Shown here one piece after another: positions 1 to 8,471 of a stretch of DNA of 64,000 nucleotides. The DNA is from Caldisphaera sp046536515 (lineage in GTDB: Archaea > Thermoproteota > Thermoprotei_A > Sulfolobales > Acidilobaceae), in the NCBI RefSeq assembly GCF_046536515.1, contig NZ_JAWDMQ010000001.1, positions 36,047 through 100,046 of the forward strand, given 5' to 3'. The translations under genes and the position numbers were made by a program. Every line of letters starts with the position of its first letter. The stretch's first letter is position 1. A model generated the notes under the pieces. The model had not been told where the DNA came from, did not search any database, and was given only the letters and a program-made list of their open reading frames with translations.

Positions 1-316
1 CTAATCTTTGGTTCAATTCAAGCATAACTGCACCGATACCTGTTATTGAAAAATAAGACTCGTAATATCTATGATCATTCCAACCTAAGACCGCTATTCT
101 ATCACCTGGGTTAGTTCCTAACGATTCTAATGCACTAGACATTCTCTTTACGCGATCGTAAACTTGACTGTAATTCATTCTATGAACTTTTCCACCTTGC
201 AAATTTCTGTAAGAAACTACCTCTGTGTCGTAATGAACTTTTGATGCATATTCAATTACTCTCCACAAATTAAGTTGATAATCATCATTCATTGTCGAGG
301 GAAATCCCCTAATCAT
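1..316 (-). CDS. AMP-dependent acyl-CoA ligase, N-terminal part (runs off window)
   Basis: Translated by eye from the minus strand, this gives about 105 residues beginning MIRGFPSTMNDDYQLNLWRV. The segment reads like the N-terminal domain of fatty-acid/acyl-CoA ligases of the ANL superfamily: a YxQVYDRVKRMSSALESLG helix, then GDRIAVLGWNDHRYYESYF, where these enzymes have the 'G..V.v...N...y.e.yf' stretch. The AMP-binding core lies beyond the window edge. The ATG at 316 has a GGTGG ribosome site about 8 bases upstream; the ATG five bases earlier hits a stop at once. It is co-directional with the two beta-oxidation genes at 412-3596, so a role in fatty acid activation is likely, but the substrate cannot be read from this part. 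Confidence 0.8.
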   Translation of the reverse strand, partial: MIRGFPSTMNDDYQLNLWRVIEYASKVHYDTEVVSYRNLQGGKVHRMNYSQVYDRVKRMSSALESLGTNPGDRIAVLGWNDHRYYESYFSITGIGAVMLELNQRL

Positions 317-411
317 ATCATAACCACCTTTGTCCCTTTATTTTTGTATTCAAAAAGGTATATAAACATTACATTGAAAACTAAAAATATTTTTTAAATA
401 TAGAAATAAAA

Positions 412-2376
412 TCATTCTCCTTTATAAATTGGCTTTCTTTTTTCTAAAAATGATCTCATGCCTTCTGCAAAATCTTTTGAATCTGCTAATATAACCAGTT
501 CGTTTAATGAGTTCTTAAGCGGGTTAACGAAAATTGATTTAGATGAATTTACTGCATTTTTAACTGCTTTTAATGATAATGGTGATATCTTAGATATTTT
601 ATTTGTAATTTCAAAAACAGCAATATCAAGTTGTTCGTCAGGAACAACTATATCTACTACTCCTAAGTTTTTAGCCTCATCCGCATTAATCCAATCTCCT
701 GTTAACGCATATCTAACTATCTTCTTATTTGTTAAATAAATACCTAACGGAGAGGCTATAGGAGGAAACGCTGCAATAACTGATTCGGGTATTGAAAATA
801 TTGCGCTTTCCGTTGAAATAACTATATCTGATAATAAAGTTAACTCCATTCCTCCACCAAATGCGTACCCTTTAACTGCAGCAATAATCGGTTTTGTGTA
901 ATTTAACATTGTGTTAACTAAAGGCCATGCCAGCTCGTCAAGCCATTTTTTTGCTACAGAAGAATTAGTCCAATTTTTCATCATTTCTATATCATCGCCA
1001 GAACAGAATGAACTTCCTTCTCCTGTTAATACAACGGAATAAACTCTCTTATCGTTTTCTGCTTTTTCTAAAAATATCCTTATATTTTTCCAGACATCTT
1101 CATTTAAAGCATTAAGCCTGTTAGGTCTTCTTATAGTTATTACTGCATGGTTTTCCACTATTTCATAAGAAACTGGTCCCATATATTCTATAGAATATGT
1201 ATAATCGAAAAATCCTTTTCCAGACTTAACTCCTTTTCCTGTATTCAACATATTAACTAAATACTGATTTGCTTTATATAGCTCGTATCCAGTTTCTTTA
1301 TATCTTTTGTCTAATAAATTTATAATATTATCTAAACCATAATGGTCAGCATAATACAATGGACCATACGGCCAATTCATGCCTAGCGTCATTGATTTTT
1401 CTATATCATTTTTGCTAGCTACTTCGTTTTCTATAAGCCATGCAGCTTCGTTTACAGCTACAGATATTATTCTGGCTGGATTCAATTTATACATAGAATC
1501 GCTAGGTGCTAAAATCTGCTTTTTAAATATTTTATTTGTATATTTATAAAATCCCTCACCTGCCTTAGCACCAATTTTACCTTCTTTTACCATTTTCTCC
1601 AATATATTTGGAATGAAAAGCTTCTCTCCTCTTTTAATCATTTCGTTCAATGCATTATAAACTACATCTATTCCAACATAATCCAAGAGCTCAATAAATC
1701 CCATGGGAAATCCTAATCTAAATCTAGTCATTCTATCTATGTCTTCTTTGTTATACCCTTCTTCTAGCATTATAATTGATTCAAGGAATGTTTTTGTATT
1801 AATTCTATTAACTAAAAATCCTGGAACATCTTTTTTGACCAGCACATAATCTTTTTTAATTTTATTTACATATTCTATAATGCCTTCTAATGTTTCTTTA
1901 GATGTTTCTTTTCCTAGTATTAATTCAATCAACGGCATTAAAACTGGAGGATTCATAAAATGTATTCCTATAAATTTATCTTTTTTATCAATTGCTTTAG
2001 CCAAATCATTTATAGGTATTGTTGATGTATTTGTAGCTAAAATGGCATCCTTTTTTGCATATTCTAATACATTTTTAAATACTTTAACTTTTAAATCATA
2101 ATTTTCAGGCACAGCTTCAATAATTAGATCGCAATCACTCAAATCTTTATAATCAGTAGACGTTTTAATTTTTTTAATTATATCATATATCTTTTCTTTT
2201 TCTATTAATTTTGATAAGCTTGATTCTATTTTTTTGATTGCATTATCTAATATTTCCTGAGAAACATCTATCATAACAACATCATATGAATTTAAGGCAG
2301 AAACCTCTGCAATCCCATGCCCCATTGTTCCAGAACCTATAATACCAACTTTTTTAATATTACCCAAATTCCTCAC
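412..2376 (-). CDS. bifunctional 3-hydroxyacyl-CoA dehydrogenase / enoyl-CoA hydratase
   Basis: A 654-residue fusion that interconverts crotonyl-type enoyl-CoA, (S)-3-hydroxyacyl-CoA and 3-ketoacyl-CoA. Residues 9-35 form the Rossmann fold (GSGTMG, then an Asp for NAD ribose). HFMNPPVLMPLIEL near residue 140 is the dehydrogenase active-site region, and two C-terminal dehydrogenase repeats follow, ending GEGFYKY and KSGKGFFDY. From about residue 400 a crotonase domain starts: RRPNRLNALN, SSFCSGDD and GYAFGGGMEL (oxyanion hole), with a Glu in SIPESVIAAFPP. Order and length match the crenarchaeal fusion used in beta-oxidation and in crotonyl-CoA to acetoacetyl-CoA conversion of the 4-hydroxybutyrate cycles. 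Together with the 4-hydroxybutyryl-CoA dehydratase at 47 kb this suggests a role in 4-hydroxybutyrate or fatty acid metabolism. Confidence 0.93.
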   Translation of the reverse strand: MRNLGNIKKVGIIGSGTMGHGIAEVSALNSYDVVMIDVSQEILDNAIKKIESSLSKLIEKEKIYDIIKKIKTSTDYKDLSDCDLIIEAVPENYDLKVKVFKNVLEYAKKDAILATNTSTIPINDLAKAIDKKDKFIGIHFMNPPVLMPLIELILGKETSKETLEGIIEYVNKIKKDYVLVKKDVPGFLVNRINTKTFLESIIMLEEGYNKEDIDRMTRFRLGFPMGFIELLDYVGIDVVYNALNEMIKRGEKLFIPNILEKMVKEGKIGAKAGEGFYKYTNKIFKKQILAPSDSMYKLNPARIISVAVNEAAWLIENEVASKNDIEKSMTLGMNWPYGPLYYADHYGLDNIINLLDKRYKETGYELYKANQYLVNMLNTGKGVKSGKGFFDYTYSIEYMGPVSYEIVENHAVITIRRPNRLNALNEDVWKNIRIFLEKAENDKRVYSVVLTGEGSSFCSGDDIEMMKNWTNSSVAKKWLDELAWPLVNTMLNYTKPIIAAVKGYAFGGGMELTLLSDIVISTESAIFSIPESVIAAFPPIASPLGIYLTNKKIVRYALTGDWINADEAKNLGVVDIVVPDEQLDIAVFEITNKISKISPLSLKAVKNAVNSSKSIFVNPLKNSLNELVILADSKDFAEGMRSFLEKRKPIYKGE

Positions 2377-2444
2377 CTAATACATAATTGTACATATTAT
2401 ATTTAAAACTATTTTATAACATGTTAATAACAAAATAGATTGTT

Positions 2445-3596
2445 TTATTTTTTAACGGCAGTTATTTTTCCCATCAATGATTTTGCAATAACAAGCTTTT
2501 GTATTTCGTTTGTACCATCTCCAATCTCAATACCTTTTATGTCTCTATAATATCTTTCTATGTTGCTTTCTTTGCTATAACCAAAACCCCCCTCAACTTG
2601 CATTGCCAACCTAACCAAATCTACACCCCACTTAGCTGTTGCATACTTAGCTATAGAAGACCACATAGGGTAATCTATATCATTGTTATCTATTTTTTGA
2701 GCAGCATTATAAATTAAAAGCCTTGATGCCTCAAGTTTTGTCTTCATTTCTGCAATCATGCTTTGAACCATTTCATGTTCTATTATAGGTTTGCCCATAG
2801 TTTCCCTAATCTTTGCATAGCTTAGAGATTCATCGAATGCTGCCTGCATTATACCTAGTCCCATAGCAGCAGTTACCACTCTTCCTTCATTTACTCCATC
2901 CATAACTATTTTGAATCCGTTATTTAATTCCCCAACCAAGTTTTCTTTAGGAACTCTGCAATCTTTAAACAAAAGCTCGCTAGTCCCACTACCACGGACT
3001 CCCATCATATCTAGTTTGCTTATTTCTATGCAATTATTTTTATCTAAAACAAAAATTGATATTCCTTTATGCCTTTCTTCTTGTTTCCCAGTTCTTGCAG
3101 CAACTAAGAAGAAGTCTGCATATGTAGAATTAGTTATCCAAGTCTTCCTACCGTTTATAATGAAATCATTACCATCAATTTCAGCTCTTGTTATTATATT
3201 TGCTGCATCAGAACCACAGCATGGCTCACTTAATGCAAATGCACCTATTTTACCTTTACCAAGTTTTGTTAAGTATTCCTCTTTTATTTCATCGCTTGCA
3301 TAATGAACTAATGGGTATGCAACCATAGTGCCTGATACTGTTGCCATTATTGATATTGCTCCAGATACCCTAGCTAATTCTTCAACAACAACAACTGATT
3401 CCATAGTTGATAAATTAGGTCCACCATATTTATCAGGAACTCTTAATGCAAAGTAACCCATGCTTGATACTTGGTCTAAAATATCTTTATTGATATAATT
3501 ATCTAAATCAATTTTTTTAGCAACAGGAGACAATACCTTTTCTGAGAATTCCCTAACTGAACTCCTCAACAAATCAATATCAGATTTTGCACTCAA
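2445..3596 (-). CDS. acyl-CoA dehydrogenase
   Basis: A 383-residue flavoprotein of the acyl-CoA dehydrogenase family, which makes trans-2-enoyl-CoA and passes electrons to an electron-transfer flavoprotein. Signatures are FALSEPCCGSDAANI (FAD/substrate loop, about residues 117-131), GRKTWITNS, the DFFLVAART strand, GVRGSGTSEL, and the C-terminal EGGFGYSKE and RDIKGIEIGDGTNEIQ. At the position where medium- and short-chain enzymes have the catalytic Glu (YEGT), this protein appears to have Asp (GDGT); that is an eye alignment. It sits just upstream of the hydratase/dehydrogenase fusion on the same strand, so it probably supplies the enoyl-CoA. The 235-bp spacer to the divergent ligase at 3832 must hold both promoters. 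Confidence 0.93.
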   Translation of the reverse strand: MSAKSDIDLLRSSVREFSEKVLSPVAKKIDLDNYINKDILDQVSSMGYFALRVPDKYGGPNLSTMESVVVVEELARVSGAISIMATVSGTMVAYPLVHYASDEIKEEYLTKLGKGKIGAFALSEPCCGSDAANIITRAEIDGNDFIINGRKTWITNSTYADFFLVAARTGKQEERHKGISIFVLDKNNCIEISKLDMMGVRGSGTSELLFKDCRVPKENLVGELNNGFKIVMDGVNEGRVVTAAMGLGIMQAAFDESLSYAKIRETMGKPIIEHEMVQSMIAEMKTKLEASRLLIYNAAQKIDNNDIDYPMWSSIAKYATAKWGVDLVRLAMQVEGGFGYSKESNIERYYRDIKGIEIGDGTNEIQKLVIAKSLMGKITAVKK

Positions 3597-3831
3597 TTTA
3601 ATACACCAATAATTTGTAACATTAAAGGGTTAATATATTAATTTAAGCTTTTTATAGTTTTTTACTACTTTCTTCAACATTATTATAAATATTTAAATAA
3701 GAAGGGTTTTAAAATAAATTAGAGATTTTAAATTCTTTGAAATTTAATGCTTTTAATATTAAGTAATTGAATATCTTATTGTATACTAAGATTTATTAGA
3801 TTCAACAATAAAAAATTATACAGGTGGGAAA

Positions 3832-5508
3832 GTGGTAGTATTGCACAGCAAAGATGTAATAAATAAGTATGTTTCTGAAGGGTGGTGGGATAATATAACT
3901 CTTATAGAAAGATTCAAAAGAAATGTACTTAAAAACCCAGAAAGGTTAGCTGTTGTTGATCCGCCTAATAAAAAAGACATAACGGGTTTAGCACCTGAAA
4001 GGTTGACATATTTTGAGCTATACGAAAGAGTAAAAAGAGGGGCTTCATATTTACTTGATCATGGAGTTTTCAAAGACAAAATCGTGTTAGTTCAATTCCC
4101 AAATACCATAGAACTTGTTTTGGCGTATTTGTCTATTTGGAAGGCTTCTACTATAATTTCTCCTATACCATTGCAATGGAGAAAATATGAAGTAAAGAAA
4201 GTATGTAACATAATAAAACCTTATACCTATATGTTAATAGAAAGATATAAAGATTTTGATTATCTTTCAATGTCTAAAGAATTAATGGAAAATGAATGCT
4301 CAAGTATTAAAAATATTATTACTTTATCACAATGGAGTGAAATTACAAAAAATTACAAAATAAGAGATGATATTAATGAAACATACTTAGATGGAAACGA
4401 TATTGCTACAATTGCCTGGACCTCTGGAACTGAAACAGATCCTAAAGCTGCACCATTAACTCATAATAATTGGGGATTCTTAAGATTTTTATACGATGGA
4501 AATAGATACCCTGGAGCTATATTGAATGATGGAGAAGTAATAGCTGTTTCTTCACCTCTTATTAATATGGCAGCCATTGGAGTTGGATTAGTTCCATGGA
4601 TAATTATATCTGGCACATTAGTTCTTCACAATCCATTTGACCCTGTAATATTTTATAACCAATTGATAAACGAAGGCGTTACTTTCACATTAATGGTCCC
4701 AGCTATAGTAGTATCTTTATTAAAGCAGGGTTTATTTAATCAAAGACTGAAATTAAAATACTTGGCTCAAGGTGCAGCTCCGCCACCTCCATGGACATTT
4801 GTTGAACTTAACAAACTAGGGATTGAGCCAATAAATATATGGGGCCAAAATGAAGGAACTGGACTATTTTCTACAAGAGAAAATATAGAGGACCTTGAAA
4901 AAAGATCAAGAGCCTTTCCATGGCCTCATAAAGGTTTAAAATGGTACCAAGTTTTTAATAATGCTATTGATACTAAAATTGTAGATCCTGCTGGAAATGA
5001 GCTAAAAGAGCCAGGGCAAATAGGAGAGCTATGCTATAAAAGTCCTTTCACTATGGCATCATATTTTAATCAACCTGACTTTACAAAAAAATCATTCGAC
5101 AATGAAGGATATTTTTGCACTGGTGATTATTTCCAAATAATTGATCATAGTACCATATCATTTTACGATAGGAAAAAAGACATAGTTAATAGGGGTGGCT
5201 TCAAAATACCAAGCGCAGAAATAGAAGATCTATTAAAGAAGCATCCAAAAATATTAGATGCTGCCGTAGTTGGATGGCCTGATCCAAGGCTAGGAGAAGT
5301 AGTTGCTGCTTTTGTTGTATTAAAACCTAATGAAGCTTTAGACTTAGAAGAAATCAGAAAGTTCATGGAAGAACAACAAGTGGCTAAATATAAATGGCCC
5401 GAAAAATTGATAATTATTGATCAAATACCAAGAAATCCCTTGGGAAAAGCTTTAAAAAATATGTTGAGAGATAAAGTTAAAGAATTAAGTGAAAATCAAT
5501 CTATTTAA
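3832..5508 (+). CDS. AMP-dependent acyl-CoA ligase
   Basis: A 558-residue ANL-superfamily ligase that adenylates a carboxylic acid and forms its CoA thioester. Visible motifs are the phosphate loop WTSGTETDPKAAPLTHNN (about residue 197), NIWGQNEGTGLFSTRE (A5-like), GEYxxGD-type GYFCTGDYFQI (A7), YDRKKDIVNRGGFKIPSAEIE (A8 hinge) and the C-terminal catalytic Lys in PRNPLGKALKN (A10). The phosphate loop has Glu-Thr-Asp where many enzymes have Gly-Thr-Thr, so substrate class is uncertain; cyclohexanecarboxylate- or acyl-ligases are possible. The GTG start at 3832 follows AGGTGG by four bases. It is divergent from the acyl-CoA dehydrogenase and is followed by a hairpin terminator candidate. Confidence 0.9.
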   Translation: MVVLHSKDVINKYVSEGWWDNITLIERFKRNVLKNPERLAVVDPPNKKDITGLAPERLTYFELYERVKRGASYLLDHGVFKDKIVLVQFPNTIELVLAYLSIWKASTIISPIPLQWRKYEVKKVCNIIKPYTYMLIERYKDFDYLSMSKELMENECSSIKNIITLSQWSEITKNYKIRDDINETYLDGNDIATIAWTSGTETDPKAAPLTHNNWGFLRFLYDGNRYPGAILNDGEVIAVSSPLINMAAIGVGLVPWIIISGTLVLHNPFDPVIFYNQLINEGVTFTLMVPAIVVSLLKQGLFNQRLKLKYLAQGAAPPPPWTFVELNKLGIEPINIWGQNEGTGLFSTRENIEDLEKRSRAFPWPHKGLKWYQVFNNAIDTKIVDPAGNELKEPGQIGELCYKSPFTMASYFNQPDFTKKSFDNEGYFCTGDYFQIIDHSTISFYDRKKDIVNRGGFKIPSAEIEDLLKKHPKILDAAVVGWPDPRLGEVVAAFVVLKPNEALDLEEIRKFMEEQQVAKYKWPEKLIIIDQIPRNPLGKALKNMLRDKVKELSENQSI

Positions 5509-5510
5509 TT

Positions 5511-5538
5511 CCTAGATTATAAAACCCTAGGAGTTTTT
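5511..5538 (+). terminator. candidate hairpin terminator after acyl-CoA ligase
   Basis: CCTAG at 5511-5515 is mirrored by CTAGG at 5527-5531 and followed at once by AGTTTTTGTT. It lies two bases after the ligase stop codon. The stem is short, and a T-run alone can stop archaeal polymerase, so the hairpin may be incidental. Confidence 0.35.
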
Positions 5539-5829
5539 GTTAAAATTTCTAATTTGTTTTGACAAACTAAAACAGTATCTGGATATCTATATCCTCCTAA
5601 ACCATTTAAATACCCGTTCTATGGCTAGAACCATATTCTTCTTAATAATGGTATTAATTTTTTTGAAACACTTGGGAGTTCATGAGTAAGAGTGTGTAGT
5701 TTACCTAAAATAGAATTCTAAACAATATCTTCTTTTATTAAATCTTAATTTAATAAATAATTTTTTAATTTGTCAAAAAAATTTATATATTTATTTATAA
5801 AGGAAAATAAAGGCAAAAAGTGATAAAAA
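5539..5829. other. gene-free spacer with two short inverted repeats
   Basis: About 290 bases with no convincing reading frame. Two inverted repeats stand in series: GGATAT-CT-ATATCC at 5581-5594 and GTTCTA-TGGC-TAGAAC at 5616-5631. The second has a perfect six-base stem with a four-base loop. Further on the sequence is AT-rich and contains TATA-like stretches (for example around 5780-5800) that could serve the transporter gene at 5830. Function of the repeats is unknown. Confidence 0.5.
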
Positions 5830-6588
5830 ATGAATCCAATGATTTATGCATGGATATTCTGGATATCAGGAAATACAATAAGCACTGCATTTGGAGCATA
5901 TTTAGTTAGAAAATATAGGAATACCTACGGCCTTCCAACACTAATAGTATTATATTCTATTTATTCTGTAGGTGCAAATATTTTAGCATCAAGAATAACA
6001 ATTTACAACATTATAATACCTTTCATAGTCTCGGGAGGTACATTAATATTTCCATTCGCTAGCCAACTTGATGATATGATTAATGAGGTATATGGTAGGA
6101 AAAAAGCTTATACAGCTATTGCTGTTGCTTTAATAGCAAATATATTAATGGCGACCTTCATTTTAGCTGATGCTATGTTACCAGTTCCTTCTTGGGAAGA
6201 TGTTGCTAATAAATATTGGCTCCAGTTTATGGTAGCTGCTCCAAGAATAATGATAGCATCATACATTGCTTTTGGGGCTGATGAGTTATGGAATGCAACC
6301 ATTTTTGCTAAGTTAAAGATAATGGCGTATAAAACCGAAGAGGATTGGAAATCAAATAGAAGAATTATTGCTTTGGTTTTGACTAGAGTTACGACATCTG
6401 ATATATCAACAATGATTATAGATAGCATCATATTTTACCCACTAGCTTTCTTTGGTATTTTAAATTTAAGTGTTGTCCTAAATATGATATGGATGGGCGC
6501 TTTAATGAAAATTATTTTAGCAATATTTAATTCTCCATGGTATATAGTTTATAGATTGCTAATCAAAAATGTAAAAAGAGATTTTTAA
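5830..6588 (+). CDS. VUT/YhhQ family (queuosine/archaeosine precursor) transporter-like protein
   Basis: A 252-residue integral membrane protein with about six hydrophobic segments. The family signature is visible in the stretch PFASQLDDMINEVYGRKKAY (residues 76-95) and in TRVTTSDISTMIIDSIIFYP, which match the vitamin uptake transporter (VUT, DUF165) family whose member YhhQ imports queuosine precursors. In archaea the likely cargo would be a 7-deazaguanine base for archaeosine in tRNA; this is family-based inference. The gene stands alone between a long spacer and the convergent glycoamidase gene, with only 14 bases between the stops. Confidence 0.8.
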   Translation: MNPMIYAWIFWISGNTISTAFGAYLVRKYRNTYGLPTLIVLYSIYSVGANILASRITIYNIIIPFIVSGGTLIFPFASQLDDMINEVYGRKKAYTAIAVALIANILMATFILADAMLPVPSWEDVANKYWLQFMVAAPRIMIASYIAFGADELWNATIFAKLKIMAYKTEEDWKSNRRIIALVLTRVTTSDISTMIIDSIIFYPLAFFGILNLSVVLNMIWMGALMKIILAIFNSPWYIVYRLLIKNVKRDF

Positions 6589-6602
6589 TTTAAAATATAT
6601 AA

Positions 6603-8471
6603 TTAATATAATTTAATAAAATTAAATCCTAGTTTATCGCATGTATGATAATATTTTAATTCTTTTATTGTTTTAGAATAGACGTTTAATGCATTACTAT
6701 TGTAACTATCTGATACCTTCATAAAAGATTTATAGTATTTAACCAAATACCCTGCCATATTAATTGTATTGTTTTGGATTGCTTGAGCAAAGAAATTCTC
6801 TTCAAAACCAATTCCATTAACCAAGTATACTGCGTTTAATGTCTTAGTAACAACAGCGTTATTACTTGTTAATCCAACTAAAACAGCCCCACCATATTGA
6901 TTTATTATCTCTAAAATGCCGCTAAATCCCCCTATAGCATTTAAATTATATTCTAAAGATTCAGTCAAGTTGTATTTTCCATTAATATACATAATTGAAT
7001 ATGAAGGATTCATGCTAATAGTTCCGTTTTGCAAATAGGTTGCATTATATGGTATTATATATGGATTTGTAATTGGAGCTACAAAGAAATCATAATAAAA
7101 GCTTATAGGATAATTTGCATTTATAAGTAATGAGGAATTTAATAAACCTTTTTCATAGGAACTCTCAGAGAATTTTTCATCCAAAAATGCGTATTGATTA
7201 AAATATGAAAACGTTTGCTTTGCAATAGTTATACCTGATTGAGCAGATGATGCTATTTCTCTTCCATATTTATAATTTAAAATTGATGTATAGTTTATAT
7301 AATAATTAGATGCTTCTTGATAATATATGCCTGTAAATCCTGGAATTAATATTGGTTGAGTATCAATTAAATTAGATTTCATATTAATTATTTTTCCAGA
7401 AATTAAGGGATTAGAACTATTTACCCAAAGCATTAATACACCAGATATATCCCATGTGAAATATGGGCTTTGCATCATTTCTTCAGCTAGAATTAAATTG
7501 CTTATAGTAACAGATAATGTTACGTTACTTCCTAATGCTAATAGTGGAGTTAAATCTATATAGTAGGGCATATGGAATGAAAGTGTATTAATAGATGTTA
7601 AAGGTTTCCAATAGAATAAATTGATTCCTCCAGTATAAATTGTCTCAAATGGATTTAAAATACCAGCTAATTCGTTGTTGTAATAAACTTCTATATTTCT
7701 TATCGCTGGTTCATTAGCGTACCAAAATTCGTCGTCTTCTCCACCTTCTTCAAATAATAACAACATAGATTTTTCGGTCCCATTGGGTATATTTAATGAT
7801 TGCATAGCAATATCCTTATTAGGTGTTAAAACTGTGTATGAATACCCAAAACTATTAGTAAATAATGGTATGAAATAGTTGGGTAAATTACTTGGTGGAC
7901 TACCATTATAAAGATATAGAGTTACGTTTACTAGGTAATAACCAGTTATCCCTATTTTAGGTACAATATAGTTGGGCAGCACTATTTGAAATTCAACTGG
8001 CCCAGATAAAAGTCTTTCAAATAAAGTCAGATCTACTTCCGATGTGGAATTTAGAATTTCTTGTGTTGACCCCCAAAATATTGGAGTACCATTAGCAAAT
8101 ATATAAAATGCCCTATCATACTGAGTTCCATTATGCTCACTTATTGAAACGTTCATAAGTATTAAGCTGTAGTTTCCTCTTGGTATATTAATTATTTTAT
8201 TATAAGGTATCATTCCACTTTCTCCAAAATATGCGTTCGTTGCTATATTAATGACAGTTGGGGTAACGTTTGGAGGAATAATATTGAAAGCTTCAAATGA
8301 ATAATAACCGTCATTTCCATTCATTCTTTTAATAATTGAAGAAGATATTGTAATGTTTGCAATCCTTTTTCTATATAAATTACTATTAACTTCTGTATGA
8401 GCTAAAGGCAAAATATTTATCAACAATAAAGGGATTAAAATTATTATAGAATATACTATTATCCTTCTCAT
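6603..8471 (-). CDS. exported PNGase A-like glycoamidase
   Basis: A 622-residue exported protein. Residues 5-26 form a hydrophobic signal segment. The rest resembles peptide-N4-(N-acetyl-glucosaminyl)asparagine amidase A: YDRAFYIFANGTPIFWGST near residue 118, then GGEDDEFWYANEPAIRNIEV near 243-262, the equivalent of the 'DEFWY.N.P.R.v' core, then PYYIDLTPLLALGSNVTLSV. Such enzymes release N-glycans from glycoproteins by hydrolysing the Asn-glycan amide, usually in acid surroundings. Many N-X-S/T sequons suggest the protein itself is glycosylated. Its start overlaps the stop of the sedolisin gene by four bases (ATGA), so the two are co-translated; together they could strip and digest glycoproteins outside the cell. 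No C-terminal anchor is obvious. Confidence 0.72.
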   Translation of the reverse strand: MRRIIVYSIIILIPLLLINILPLAHTEVNSNLYRKRIANITISSSIIKRMNGNDGYYSFEAFNIIPPNVTPTVINIATNAYFGESGMIPYNKIINIPRGNYSLILMNVSISEHNGTQYDRAFYIFANGTPIFWGSTQEILNSTSEVDLTLFERLLSGPVEFQIVLPNYIVPKIGITGYYLVNVTLYLYNGSPPSNLPNYFIPLFTNSFGYSYTVLTPNKDIAMQSLNIPNGTEKSMLLLFEEGGEDDEFWYANEPAIRNIEVYYNNELAGILNPFETIYTGGINLFYWKPLTSINTLSFHMPYYIDLTPLLALGSNVTLSVTISNLILAEEMMQSPYFTWDISGVLMLWVNSSNPLISGKIINMKSNLIDTQPILIPGFTGIYYQEASNYYINYTSILNYKYGREIASSAQSGITIAKQTFSYFNQYAFLDEKFSESSYEKGLLNSSLLINANYPISFYYDFFVAPITNPYIIPYNATYLQNGTISMNPSYSIMYINGKYNLTESLEYNLNAIGGFSGILEIINQYGGAVLVGLTSNNAVVTKTLNAVYLVNGIGFEENFFAQAIQNNTINMAGYLVKYYKSFMKVSDSYNSNALNVYSKTIKELKYYHTCDKLGFNFIKLY

